13,289 nucleotides of DNA from F1-20-MAGs016 sp046086245 (GCA_046086245.1 JBJSXB010000095.1:1-13289); one strand, 5' to 3'; numbered from the stretch's first letter, positions 1 to 6,467 are shown. The notes: generated from the sequence alone by a model not told the origin. A program made the numbers and translations.

Positions 1-41
1 CGCAGGAACATTCTCAGGCGCGGGGGTGTTGGAGGTGCAGC

Positions 42-341
42 ATGACCACCGAAATGGAGTTGGTCGTGGATGCTGGCGGTGATGTCCGGTGCATCTATGG
101 CGAGGAGTTGAACCTACGGGAGATCGGCACGTTGAAGATCACCCGGGCGAGCCACGTCGAGCCAGATAGGGACGGCTACTGGTGGGCGGATATGGGACCG
201 TCAGGTGGGCCGGTGCTGGGGCCGTTCAAGAGCCGGACGGAGGCGTTGGCGGCGGAGAGGGGGTGGCTGTTGGAGAGCCGCAAGCGGGTGGTCAGAACTC
301 CCACACGCGTCACCACTTTACGATTCCTCGCATCACTTTGA
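42..341 (+). CDS. Small conserved planctomycete-type hypothetical protein (99 aa)
   Basis: A 99-aa protein of unknown function. The ATG is chosen because GGAGG lies at 31-35, six bases upstream. The core at residues 6-78 holds VRCIYGE (15-21), ITRASHVEPD (33-42), a WWAD patch and GGPVLGPF (55-62), then an Ala/Glu-rich helix ending at WLLES. From memory this is a widespread small family of Gemmata-like planctomycetes, usually beside accessory genes; I know no assigned function. Residues 80-99 are basic and unlike the core. They run over the 3' end of the convergent HD-domain gene (32-bp overlap), so the last ~20 residues may be a recent read-through extension of a protein that normally ends near residue 79. 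No signal peptide or membrane segment. Confident as a gene, not as to role. Confidence 0.72.
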   Translation: MTTEMELVVDAGGDVRCIYGEELNLREIGTLKITRASHVEPDRDGYWWADMGPSGGPVLGPFKSRTEALAAERGWLLESRKRVVRTPTRVTTLRFLASL

Positions 342-870
342 AGCCACCAACAAGCGTTGAACCGCCATATTCCTTGGCCAACCGCAGGAGAGTTTTGTGA
401 AACCCGCAATTGGGAAATGTGGATTCAACTTTGGCTATAGCCGATCTGGGCATTCCCTTGCGGCACCAACCTTGCGTTGCGTCTATCCAATCGGCTTTAC
501 GGCATGCCTCAATGACGTCCGCGTGAATTCCGTTGTACTTGAACACCTTGTGGTGCCAATGGATCGCGCCACGCAGAGCGTCTGGGTCTAATTCCCAACC
601 GTATTTTTCGTTGTCTTGGAGGGCGACGGCTTCTGAGGGCTCCAAATAAGCCAGTTCCTGATCTGTCCAAAGCCCGATGTCGTGATAAACGAATGCGGTT
701 TCCACCATCTGTTCGTGTTCAGACGCGTTGTCCAGAAAGTTCATCGCGTATGTGATGCAACGGTACACGTGGTTGCGATAGCCATCAAAGTCGTGGCCGA
801 TCAGAGTTCGGTACGGTGCGAACAACTCTTCAACACGGGGGCGCTCAATCTTGATGGTGATGTCAAGCAA
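310..870 (-). CDS. HD-domain phosphohydrolase-like protein (186 aa)
   Basis: Soluble HD-superfamily protein, a metal-dependent phosphohydrolase fold usually acting on nucleotides or other phosphate esters; substrate unknown. Visible motifs are NHVYR (H34), YHDIGLW (H63-D64), the histidine patch HWHH (104-107) and KADWID (D127, D130), giving the H...HD...D metal-ligand pattern over full length. The C-terminal FPNCGFH (152-158) and LLRLAKEYGG also match my memory of a ~190-aa family with a conserved KW end. The first usable start is TTG at 870: an in-frame TGA lies eight codons upstream with no ATG or GTG between. The ribosome site is weak (AAGAAAG-like). Base composition is lower in GC than the neighbours, suggesting separate acquisition. 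It ends inside the 3' end of the convergent 99-aa gene. Confidence 0.85.
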   Translation of the reverse strand: MLDITIKIERPRVEELFAPYRTLIGHDFDGYRNHVYRCITYAMNFLDNASEHEQMVETAFVYHDIGLWTDQELAYLEPSEAVALQDNEKYGWELDPDALRGAIHWHHKVFKYNGIHADVIEACRKADWIDATQGWCRKGMPRSAIAKVESTFPNCGFHKTLLRLAKEYGGSTLVGGFKVMRGIVKW

Positions 871-917
871 GGTATATCTGCTTTCTTGGACTCAGTTCCG
901 GCATTATTACGAACGAC

Positions 918-971
918 CGCGATCAGTGGCTCGCGATCAAAAGATTTGCCACACCACTCGGGTTGATCGCG
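918..971. repeat. Triple CGCGATCA motif upstream of the HD-domain gene
   Basis: CGCGATCA occurs at 918-925 and 932-939 as a direct repeat 14 bases apart, and inverted (TGATCGCG) at 964-971. The cluster lies in the 120-bp gap upstream of the HD-domain gene start, where an operator would sit. Only 8-mers are involved, so chance is possible; a regulatory role is inference. Confidence 0.3.
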
Positions 972-990
972 ATTCCACAGCGTCGCGTGG

Positions 991-1335
991 TTAGAGCCTC
1001 GCTGTCAACATCGCTCCGCCGACGCTCGCCTCGAACAGAATGCCAACCACATTTTGCCACGACCGGCTCCCGTCGATGGCCAAGAACAACACTCGGGCCG
1101 CGGCCGCAGCGCACCAAGCGGCGCCCACGACGGTGAAGGTAGAAGGGGTTTGGGCTACGAAGCATCCAATGCCGAGGCACAGGAAAAACCCACCGTAGGT
1201 CGCACGGAATTCTGAGATGCCTAGCGGTCCATCCGGCCGGATACCAAGAATGCGGCTGACAGCACTCGGAAACAGCAGGCCGAGACAGCCGAGTACAGCA
1301 GTAACAACTGCTCCGCAGTTCGCCAACAGTGTCAT
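991..1335 (-). CDS. DUF4345-like four-helix membrane protein (114 aa)
   Basis: Small integral membrane protein of unknown function. Four hydrophobic segments are visible at about residues 7-24, 47-62, 65-85 and 97-112, separated by short polar turns. The loop GISEFRATYGG (39-49), just before the second helix, is the most recognisable part and matches my memory of the DUF4345 family, which has this helix count and about this length. I chose the ATG at 1335; a TTG at 1350 would add five residues. Neither has a convincing ribosome site. It lies 104 bp downstream of the metallo-hydrolase gene on the same strand and may be the last gene of that unit. The family name is moderately secure; no function can be given. 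Confidence 0.7.
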   Translation of the reverse strand: MTLLANCGAVVTAVLGCLGLLFPSAVSRILGIRPDGPLGISEFRATYGGFFLCLGIGCFVAQTPSTFTVVGAAWCAAAAARVLFLAIDGSRSWQNVVGILFEASVGGAMLTARL

Positions 1336-1439
1336 TTCACGGAGCGCCAAGGGCAGAGTTGAAGAGCCACGGTCATGGCTTCCGACTGCAGCATCGTCTA
1401 TGACGATGGAGATTCCGGCAAGGCCCGTGAACGCCTGAT

Positions 1440-2129
1440 TTATCTCCTGCCGTCATGCCTGCGGCGCCACTTCACAACGACTTCGTGTTTCAACGGCCCC
1501 CCGTGGCCCACGAATAGCCCCCCGGGGTTCGCAGCAAGAATACGATCAACGCTCGCCATGGCACCCGAGAGGTCGTCGGCAAAGTAGTGGAAGTTGGGTT
1601 GCGATGGCCGGATCGCACCTCCCGCCCAGCCCCCCATGATCACGTCGCCAACGATGGCGTCGCCGGCGTCGAGGAGGACAGAGATCGAGCCGGGCGTATG
1701 CCCCGGCGTGTGCAGTATCGAACCGTAAACGCCGAACGCATCGAGCCGGCTGCCTTCTTCGGCATCGATGTCAGCCGCCCGTGTGCGAAACGGCAGATGG
1801 GCAAGCAACCGCGCCAGAATCCGCCCGCGTAGCCCCACGCCTAGGAGTGGGCCGTTGTTTCCTCGTGTGGCGAGCGGTCGATCACCGGGGTGATACGCCA
1901 CAGGGCAGCCGGCCTCGGCCGCTAACTCCGCGGTGTTGCCGAAGTGGTCTGAATGCACGTGCGTGTGCAGGATCAGCGCGAGGTCGCGAATCTTCACGCC
2001 CGCCGCAGCGCAGCCGGCAACGATGTTCGCGGCATCACCCCGCGATCCAGTATCGACGAGAATCGGCCGGTCGCCGACCACCAAATAGGCGTTTGAATAA
2101 CGCAGGCGGAGAGGGTGGATAACGCTCAC
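1440..2129 (-). CDS. MBL-fold metallo-hydrolase (229 aa)
   Basis: Metallo-beta-lactamase-fold hydrolase, predicted cytoplasmic, with an unknown (probably ester, thioester or lactone) substrate. The dinuclear zinc site is complete: HTHVHSDH (H57, H59, D61, H62), HTPGHTPGS (H144), GDVIMGG (D162) and GHGG (H209). The N-terminus follows the usual MBL pattern YLVVGDRPILVDTG. The open frame extends far upstream, but that part is Arg/Pro-rich and antisense-like. I start at GTG 2129, where the codon overlaps the TGA of the DinB-like gene (GTGA), so the two are translationally coupled. The length is typical of single-domain MBL proteins. It resembles the glyoxalase-II/lactonase-like branch, but the substrate cannot be read from sequence. 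Confidence 0.88.
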   Translation of the reverse strand: MSVIHPLRLRYSNAYLVVGDRPILVDTGSRGDAANIVAGCAAAGVKIRDLALILHTHVHSDHFGNTAELAAEAGCPVAYHPGDRPLATRGNNGPLLGVGLRGRILARLLAHLPFRTRAADIDAEEGSRLDAFGVYGSILHTPGHTPGSISVLLDAGDAIVGDVIMGGWAGGAIRPSQPNFHYFADDLSGAMASVDRILAANPGGLFVGHGGPLKHEVVVKWRRRHDGRR

Positions 2130-2725
2130 GGCTGGCCGTTGACCTCGATGCTGCGACGGACGTGGGGTACATGCAGTCGGAGGTGGAAGGCCAAGAGGGC
2201 GTAGGCCCCGCGACTGTTCAGCCTGCCGAAGATCGGGTGCAGAAACGTCTCGTGGCCATTGAAAGCATGCGACTCCGGGAGGCTTGCGACCCGCGTGACC
2301 AAGTCCCGGAACCGCGGCATGACCTCTGGGCCGCATTCGCCGGGATGATCGAAGCGACTGATGTCCCCGATGTCCGGCTGTCGCCCGGCTTCGAGTTGAG
2401 GGATCAGTTCGAGCATCGCCTCGTGGACGCCGTTGACGTGGTCGATTGTCATGAATGCCGACCAACCCCGCATCACCGGCGTCACCCCGGGCAGTGGCGC
2501 AACTGGACGACGCCCCCGCAGGACCGGCTCGGGAGTCGTCGCGACCAGTTCCTCAATCGTCCTCGCTGCGGCCCGGAACTGCCGCTCGTTCGTCGTGAGG
2601 GAGCGACTTCGATATCCAGCCCGTAGGAGCATCCGGGCCATCATGTTTTCGAGCATCGGTGCGGCGAACCCACGTTTTTCAAGTCGGACGGCGTTCAGTC
2701 TCGCCCCCCTCGCGAGATCAATCAA
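2126..2725 (-). CDS. DinB-like (DinB_2/DUF1569-type) four-helix protein (~199 aa)
   Basis: Predicted DinB-superfamily four-helix-bundle protein. Members often carry a metal site of three histidines and include thiol-dependent transferases and many proteins of unknown role. Candidate histidines are in SAFMTIDHVNGVH in the middle and HPIFGRLN...AFHLRLHVPH near the end; the latter is the most typical feature. The start is uncertain. Coherent protein begins around DLARGARLNAVRLEKRG. TTG 2725 is used here, CTG 2698 has an AGGGGGG purine tract just upstream, and ATG 2656 would lose the first helix. The open frame continues to 2938, but that part reads as Arg/Thr low-complexity and is excluded. Its TGA overlaps the GTG of the metallo-hydrolase, suggesting shared expression and a shared substrate or stress. 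Confidence 0.68.
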   Translation of the reverse strand: MIDLARGARLNAVRLEKRGFAAPMLENMMARMLLRAGYRSRSLTTNERQFRAAARTIEELVATTPEPVLRGRRPVAPLPGVTPVMRGWSAFMTIDHVNGVHEAMLELIPQLEAGRQPDIGDISRFDHPGECGPEVMPRFRDLVTRVASLPESHAFNGHETFLHPIFGRLNSRGAYALLAFHLRLHVPHVRRSIEVNGQP

Positions 2726-2962
2726 CGCGAAACCGGCACAGGTCGAGCGTGACGACGATGGCCGTGTGAGTGCATGCCTGTGATGACCGCGGAATAGGGC
2801 GACGATTTCGCCCGGTGTGCGCGCACCCAGTTCTTTCCACCGCCCACCCCCTCTGGCTGCCGGGCGTGTTTTCCTTCTTCCGGCTCGCTGCGTTGGCGGC
2901 CGGTGTCCCTGTGTTCGTGTCCGTGTTCTTTTCCCCATCGCTTTTCAGGAGATCGAGAACCC
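2726..2962. other. Divergent intergenic region (237 bp)
   Basis: The gap between the minus-strand DinB-like gene and the plus-strand 93-aa gene must hold both promoters. Pyrimidine-rich stretches occur at 2850-2885 and 2925-2947. I see no convincing -35/-10 pair, repeat or RNA gene. Confidence 0.4.
2947..2951 (+). promoter_or_regulatory. Ribosome binding site AGGAG of the 93-aa gene
   Basis: AGGAG lies 11 bases before ATG 2963. It supports that start over an ATG 60 bp upstream (2903), whose extra residues read as non-protein-like. Confidence 0.6.
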
Positions 2963-3244
2963 ATGAGTGACCTCGAATTGATCGCCGCCGTGGCCCGCAA
3001 GACCGGCGAAGACTCCCACGAGATTCGGCGCCGGGGCTTCATGCTGACCACCCCCGAGGACTCTGGCTCTGATCTGGACCCGGAGTGTCTGCTGGACGTG
3101 CTGCTGGTCGATCTCGATGACCTGCAGACCGTCGACTGGGACGCCCTCGGATTCGGGTGCCGCGAGCCGTTCTACAAGAGCACGCTGAAGGCCCGGCTCA
3201 AGAAGGCGAAGAAGAGCAAGAAGCAGGCGGCCCGAGCGGCGTGA
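2963..3244 (+). CDS. Small hypothetical protein, acidic core and lysine-rich tail (93 aa)
   Basis: A 93-aa protein of unknown function. The N-terminus MSDLELIAAVARKTGED, then EIRRRGF, is amphipathic and faintly recalls the first helices of HU-type proteins (LI.AVA.KTG), but nothing else of HU follows. Residues 30-62 are strongly acidic (DLDPE, LLVDLDDL, VDWDAL); residues 76-93 are a basic tail (ARLKKAKKSKKQ). I recall short proteins starting this way (ARxTGED..EIRRRGF) as common orphans in planctomycete genomes. A hairpin terminator 49 bp downstream separates it from the nuclease pair, although all are on the same strand. The charge split would suit a nucleic-acid- or protein-binding accessory factor; that is inference. 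Confidence 0.65.
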   Translation: MSDLELIAAVARKTGEDSHEIRRRGFMLTTPEDSGSDLDPECLLDVLLVDLDDLQTVDWDALGFGCREPFYKSTLKARLKKAKKSKKQAARAA

Positions 3245-3292
3245 CCTGCTGCTGGCTTTGACCAGCTCGAAGTCTCCCGCGATCCCATAAGT

Positions 3293-3353
3293 GACGGGCG
3301 TGGAGTGTGGTGGAGGTGCCCAAGCCTCGCTGCACCCACGCCCGTCGCTTTTT
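3293..3353 (+). terminator. Rho-independent terminator after the 93-aa gene
   Basis: An 11-bp perfect stem, GACGGGCGTGG (3293-3303) with CCACGCCCGTC (3336-3346), is followed after two bases by five T (3349-3353). The 32-nt loop is unusually long. It sits 49 bp after the 93-aa gene and 138 bp before the next start, so it could also act as a leader attenuator of the nuclease pair. Confidence 0.72.
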
Positions 3354-3491
3354 CGTCCCAGATATCTAAATCACAGCGGTTGCACGGCGGCGATGAATTC
3401 TGCGCCACCGTACGGACCGACTTCAGGATGGCGGATACGAAATCGACACCGCCATCCACCCCCGTCCATCAACCCCAGAAAGAACCCACCC

Positions 3492-4028
3492 ATGCTCAAA
3501 CTCAATGCCGGCATCTCGAAGAAAGTCGGCTTGCCCGGCTTCTCTAGTGCCTCGGCCAGCTGTCATGTCGAGGCCGAACTCGACAGCTCCCTCCTCCAAG
3601 ATCACGAGGGCTTTCAGGTCGTCGTTCAGCGGGCCTACCAGTCGTGCGAGAAGGCCGTGCAGGACCAGATCGCCCGGCTGACCAGCGACGCCTCCGAACC
3701 CAGCCAGCCGCAGGAAGTGATCGAGGTCCGTACGGCTCCGACTGTCTCCGGGGCGAGCGTGAGCAGGATTCCGACCACGCAGTTCACAAACCAGCACAGC
3801 CCCCGTCCCGCCACAGCCAGTCAGGTCAAAGCCATCCGGGCCATCGCTGCTCGCCGGAAGATCGACCTCGTGGGGCTGCTCCGGGAACGCTTCGGGCTCA
3901 CCACGGCGGACGAACTCGGCATCCGGCAGGCGAGCAACCTCATCGACGAGCTCAAGAGCGACGAGCCGACCACCAGCCCCAGCACGAACGGCAACGGGGC
4001 CTACGCGGCGACTGGAGGTGCTCGATGA
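3492..4028 (+). CDS. Hypothetical protein with ERF/Sak-like C-terminal domain, paired with RecB-like nuclease (178 aa)
   Basis: Probable DNA-recombination accessory protein. The N-terminal half begins MLKLNAGISKKVGLPGFSSA and has CHVEAELD then a helix QVVVQRAYQSCEKAVQDQI; I recall this N-terminus in planctomycete proteins coded before PD-(D/E)XK nucleases. A polar linker covers ~65-105. Residues 107-155 (ATASQVKAIRAIAARRKIDL, RFGLTTADELGIRQASNLIDELK) match the small helical domain that ends many ERF, Rad52/Sak and RecT-type phage annealing proteins (pattern: AT..Q..AI..IA...LD...L...FG......L....AS.LID.LK). I do not see an annealase core. ATG 3492 is chosen as the natural protein start; its ribosome site is weak (AGAAAGAA). 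The stop overlaps the nuclease start (ATGA), so the two are coupled. The annealing/loading role is inference. Confidence 0.75.
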   Translation: MLKLNAGISKKVGLPGFSSASASCHVEAELDSSLLQDHEGFQVVVQRAYQSCEKAVQDQIARLTSDASEPSQPQEVIEVRTAPTVSGASVSRIPTTQFTNQHSPRPATASQVKAIRAIAARRKIDLVGLLRERFGLTTADELGIRQASNLIDELKSDEPTTSPSTNGNGAYAATGGAR

Positions 4029-4888
4029 TCGCCGGGGCTGAAACCTTGCCGGTGCTCACGCCCACGAAGCCCGCCGGTGCGAACCCAGCGAATGAAGTTG
4101 CCAAGAGGCTCACGGGCAGGGACTACGTGAGTTGGTCGGCCATCTCGACGTTCCGGACCTGCCCACTGAAATACAAGTTCCGGTACATCGACGGCCTACC
4201 CGAGGAGTCTGTCTCCAGCGCCCTCGTGTTCGGCACGGGGATTCACACGGCCGTCGAGCAGCACTACCAAGCCCTTCTGTCCGGCGATCCCAAGCCCGAC
4301 CTCGACGCCCTGCTGTTCGCCTACAGAAGTGCATGGCTGCCGCACGACCCGGACGAGATCTCATTCGGCAGTTCAGAGACACGGGCCTCGCTGGATGCTC
4401 TGGCCGCGAAGATGCTGACGGCCTTTCTGAGTAGCCCCGCGGCGAGCGTTCAGGGGCGGGTGCTGGGCGTCGAGGAGGAGATTCGCGGCATGCTGGTCGA
4501 GGGTGTGCCGGACCTGTACGGGAGAGTTGATCTGCTGACCGAGGATGCCGACACGCTGGTTGTGACCGACATCAAGACCAGCCGTGGGAAATGGAGTCAG
4601 GAGCAGGTCGAAGACAGCGGGGAGCAGTTGTTGCTGTACTCGCACTTGGCCTCCGAGATCGCACCCGGGAAGAGGATCGCGACCCGGTTCCTGATCATCA
4701 CGAAGACCCGCGAGCCACAGATCGAGGAGCATATCCGGGAGGTCGAGCCAGTCGCCGTGAAACGCACCTTGGCGGGCGTGGAGCGGGTCTGGCGGGCAAT
4801 CGAGTCGGGGGTGTTCTATCCAGCGCCGAGCACGATGAACTGCGCTTCGTGTGGCTACAGGGCGGCATGTCGGGCGTGGATGGGCTGA
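4025..4888 (+). CDS. Cas4/AddB-like PD-(D/E)XK nuclease with Fe-S cysteine set (287 aa)
   Basis: Predicted RecB-family DNA exonuclease. Motifs in order: SWSAISTFRTCPLKYKFRY (residues 36-54, with C46); GTGIHTAVEQHY (70-81, motif-I H74); the acidic GRVDLL (D169); VVTDIKTS (D182, K184, the D-x-K catalytic pair); QLLLY (Q201, Y205); and C-terminal CASC then C282 (C273, C276, C282). C46 plus the three C-terminal cysteines form the Cas4/AddB-type arrangement that binds a 4Fe-4S cluster. Length and layout fit a stand-alone single-domain nuclease. The upstream gene overlaps it by ATGA and may load or anneal the DNA it resects, like an exonuclease-annealase pair. No cas1/cas2 or CRISPR array is present, so a CRISPR role is not supported. 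A terminator follows 21 bp after the stop. Confidence 0.88.
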   Translation: MIAGAETLPVLTPTKPAGANPANEVAKRLTGRDYVSWSAISTFRTCPLKYKFRYIDGLPEESVSSALVFGTGIHTAVEQHYQALLSGDPKPDLDALLFAYRSAWLPHDPDEISFGSSETRASLDALAAKMLTAFLSSPAASVQGRVLGVEEEIRGMLVEGVPDLYGRVDLLTEDADTLVVTDIKTSRGKWSQEQVEDSGEQLLLYSHLASEIAPGKRIATRFLIITKTREPQIEEHIREVEPVAVKRTLAGVERVWRAIESGVFYPAPSTMNCASCGYRAACRAWMG

Positions 4889-4909
4889 CGCTGGCCTGAC
4901 GGGAAACAG

Positions 4910-4946
4910 GCGGCCGGGGTTGAAATACACCTCGGCCGCTTTTTTT
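4910..4946 (+). terminator. Strong rho-independent terminator after the nuclease gene
   Basis: An 11-bp stem with one G-U pair, GCGGCCGGGGT (4910-4920) with ACCTCGGCCGC (4929-4939), has an 8-nt loop and seven T directly after it (4940-4946). It closes the 3492-4888 unit. Confidence 0.88.
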
Positions 4947-5021
4947 AGGTGTCAGAGAGCAGATGGTGCCCGCACATAGACCGTCGCCAAACACACACAG
5001 AACAGCGACTGAAAGAGGGCT

Positions 5022-5080
5022 CATTTGGCAGCCAAGTCTGGGTTTTTTGCGCTGCCCGACAAAAAACCAAATGGTTTTTT
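5022..5080. repeat. Overlapping, mutually exclusive inverted repeats
   Basis: AAAAAACCA (5061-5069) pairs with TGGTTTTTT (5072-5080). The overlapping CAAAAAACC (5060-5068) can instead pair with GGTTTTTTG (5041-5049). CCAAATG (5066-5072) can also pair with CATTTGG (5022-5028). One element can therefore take part in three alternative stems. This is arranged like an attenuator, but the stems are A/T-rich and no reading frame follows closely. Confidence 0.4.
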
Positions 5081-5383
5081 CGGCTCTACAGGGTCAGTGG
5101 CCGATTGTTTGTTAGTTGTTTGGAATGATATTTCGGCGCCGGCACGAGCCTCACAAAAGCCCGATGCGTGTTTTTCACGGGAAATACGCTTGCCCAAGAG
5201 TGCGCTGCCTGGCCAAAAGAGCCTTGGTTGCTTTCGATAAGTGCGTATGGCGAGCGACCATATCGCTTGAATCTCCGGTTGGAACCCAGGACCCAGGACA
5301 GAGCTCTCGGGGAGCAGTCTGGATCCATGAATGCCAGACGCTTCCGATCATCTGGTACTTTTAATGCAGGATTGAGTCTCCTT

Positions 5384-5424
5384 GTATGTCCGAAGGACAT
5401 ACACTAGGTCCGCGTAAATCGGAC
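5384..5424. repeat. Perfect 8-bp hairpin plus a second small hairpin and T-rich tract
   Basis: GTATGTCC (5384-5391) and GGACATAC (5395-5402) form a perfect 8-bp stem with a 3-nt loop. GTCCG (5408-5412) and CGGAC (5420-5424) form a second stem, followed by AGGTTTTCTT. It could be a terminator, an operator or a decayed element end; there is no adjacent gene to decide. Confidence 0.4.
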
Positions 5425-5947
5425 AGGTTTTCTTAACACGCGTGCCCGCAAGTCGTTGGCAGCGCACGGCTTACCGCAGGTTAAGGGCACGTTTTTGGCA
5501 GAGCCAAAGGCCAGGCAGCATTCCCACTCAAATAGATATCAATAGCCGGCCAGATCGAATGATCGAAGCGGGGGTCGAGTTGGCGTTTTCCGGGCGCTCT
5601 CTACCACCCCTGTTGCCTAAGCGCACTGGCGGCGCCTGGCGTGCTGGATCGGGCTGGGGGGGCACGGGGAAGTCCTGGATTAATCGGGCCTCTAGGAGCC
5701 TCGTAGGGCTCGCAGAGGGTGTCTGCTGGCCGTAAGCGGGAGATACTCGCGCTGGCACCTCTGCTCGTCACGGTGCGAGCCATCAGGCCGACGATCAAGC
5801 CGTCAATAACCGACTTGCTTGGTTCAACCGTGCTCTTCGCCGGAGGGACGCACTCGGTCGACAATACCGGGGCACGGGTTGCTGCCTGTCGTCAGTCTTG
5901 CGCTTCTGAACGCATGCGCTAGACTCAAACAGCGGGAGCATCACGAT

Positions 5948-6433
5948 ATGGCCCGACAAGCCCCGACTATCGCCGTGGAACAGGACACCCCGGTGTTGTG
6001 CTGCCGGATGGTTGCGGCCGAGCACCCGGCGAATCTCTCGGCATCGGCGTCGGAGGGTCTGGTAATCCGAGGCTTTGCGCTACGACCCCAATGGGATGTT
6101 TTTCGCTCGGTCTTGAGACTCCTGCGTTGGGACTGCCCACCCGCCAAGCCCGTCGTCGTTCGAACGTCATGGCTCCCCGCCGACACACTTGGCGAGTGTG
6201 TGCGCCGGCAGCATCGCTTCGTGATTAGGCTCAACAGGGCCATGAACGAGAACCAGGCCGTGGAGACGCTACTTCACGAATGGGCTCATGCCTTGGCTTG
6301 GAACTACTCGCTCGACCGAATGGCGCGGGATCCCGACGTAGACCGGGAACTCTTCGAGGCCGCATCGCACGACGAGGCTTGGGGATGCGCCTTTTCCCGG
6401 GTCTGGCGGGCATATTCGGCCGCGATGCGTTGA
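5948..6433 (+). CDS. Small HExxH zinc metallopeptidase-like protein (161 aa)
   Basis: Predicted zincin-fold metal-dependent peptidase, probably cytoplasmic. The zinc motif LLHEWAHALAW (H110, E111, H114) is preceded by a strand-like FVIRLNRAMNENQAVET (91-107). A downstream HDEAWGCAFSRVWRAY (141-156) offers the third ligand. The spacing and the late H-x-x-x-WG...R.YR block recall SprT-like and related small phage/plasmid zincins; it lacks the ImmA/IrrE sequence style. ATG 5948 is chosen because GGGAG (5934-5938) is nine bases upstream and the protein is full-length from there, although the frame is open to 5819. It is the first of three closely spaced genes (34 bp to the next). The target is unknown; the winged-helix protein of the same operon is a plausible candidate. 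Confidence 0.78.
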   Translation: MARQAPTIAVEQDTPVLCCRMVAAEHPANLSASASEGLVIRGFALRPQWDVFRSVLRLLRWDCPPAKPVVVRTSWLPADTLGECVRRQHRFVIRLNRAMNENQAVETLLHEWAHALAWNYSLDRMARDPDVDRELFEAASHDEAWGCAFSRVWRAYSAAMR

Positions 6434-6467
6434 ATCCATCACGTCGCAGACCGGTTGTCGTACGTAT

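Larger units (their letters stand above)
4948..5947. other. Gene-poor stretch of about 1 kb
   Basis: No open frame here has a convincing start, ribosome site or protein-like composition. The first half (to ~5420) looks lower in GC than both flanks, with runs of A and T and several inverted repeats (listed separately). The second half (5420-5930) is GC-richer and featureless to me. No tRNA, transposase relic or attachment-site duplication was recognised. It may be decayed accessory DNA or an untranslated/RNA region, and it must contain the promoter of the 5948 operon. Confidence 0.5.

Noticed and set aside
2130..2465. Upstream extension of the metallo-hydrolase frame by 112 codons
   Set aside because: The extra part is Arg/Pro-rich and lies over the DinB-like gene in another frame. 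The MBL fold begins naturally at GTG 2129 with a 4-bp overlap.
2726..2938. N-terminal extension of the DinB-like protein
   Set aside because: The translation is RTRTRTQ-type low complexity over the divergent promoter region; it carries no protein-like pattern.
3375..3386. CAGCGGTTGCAC, similar to the repeat core
   Set aside because: It has one extra base in the spacer and no inverted partner, so it is not counted as a further site.
4025..4888. CRISPR-Cas adaptation gene (cas4)
   Set aside because: The cysteine and nuclease layout is Cas4-like, but there is no cas1, cas2 or repeat array in the window and the coupled partner points to recombination.
4373..4930. A 185-codon open frame on the minus strand
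   Set aside because: It is antisense to the nuclease gene and begins inside its terminator stem; the product has no recognisable motif.
5086..5400. Minus-strand 104-codon frame in the gene-poor stretch
   Set aside because: It would start inside a hairpin, has no ribosome site and no recognisable pattern. Overlapping frames on the other strand look equally random.
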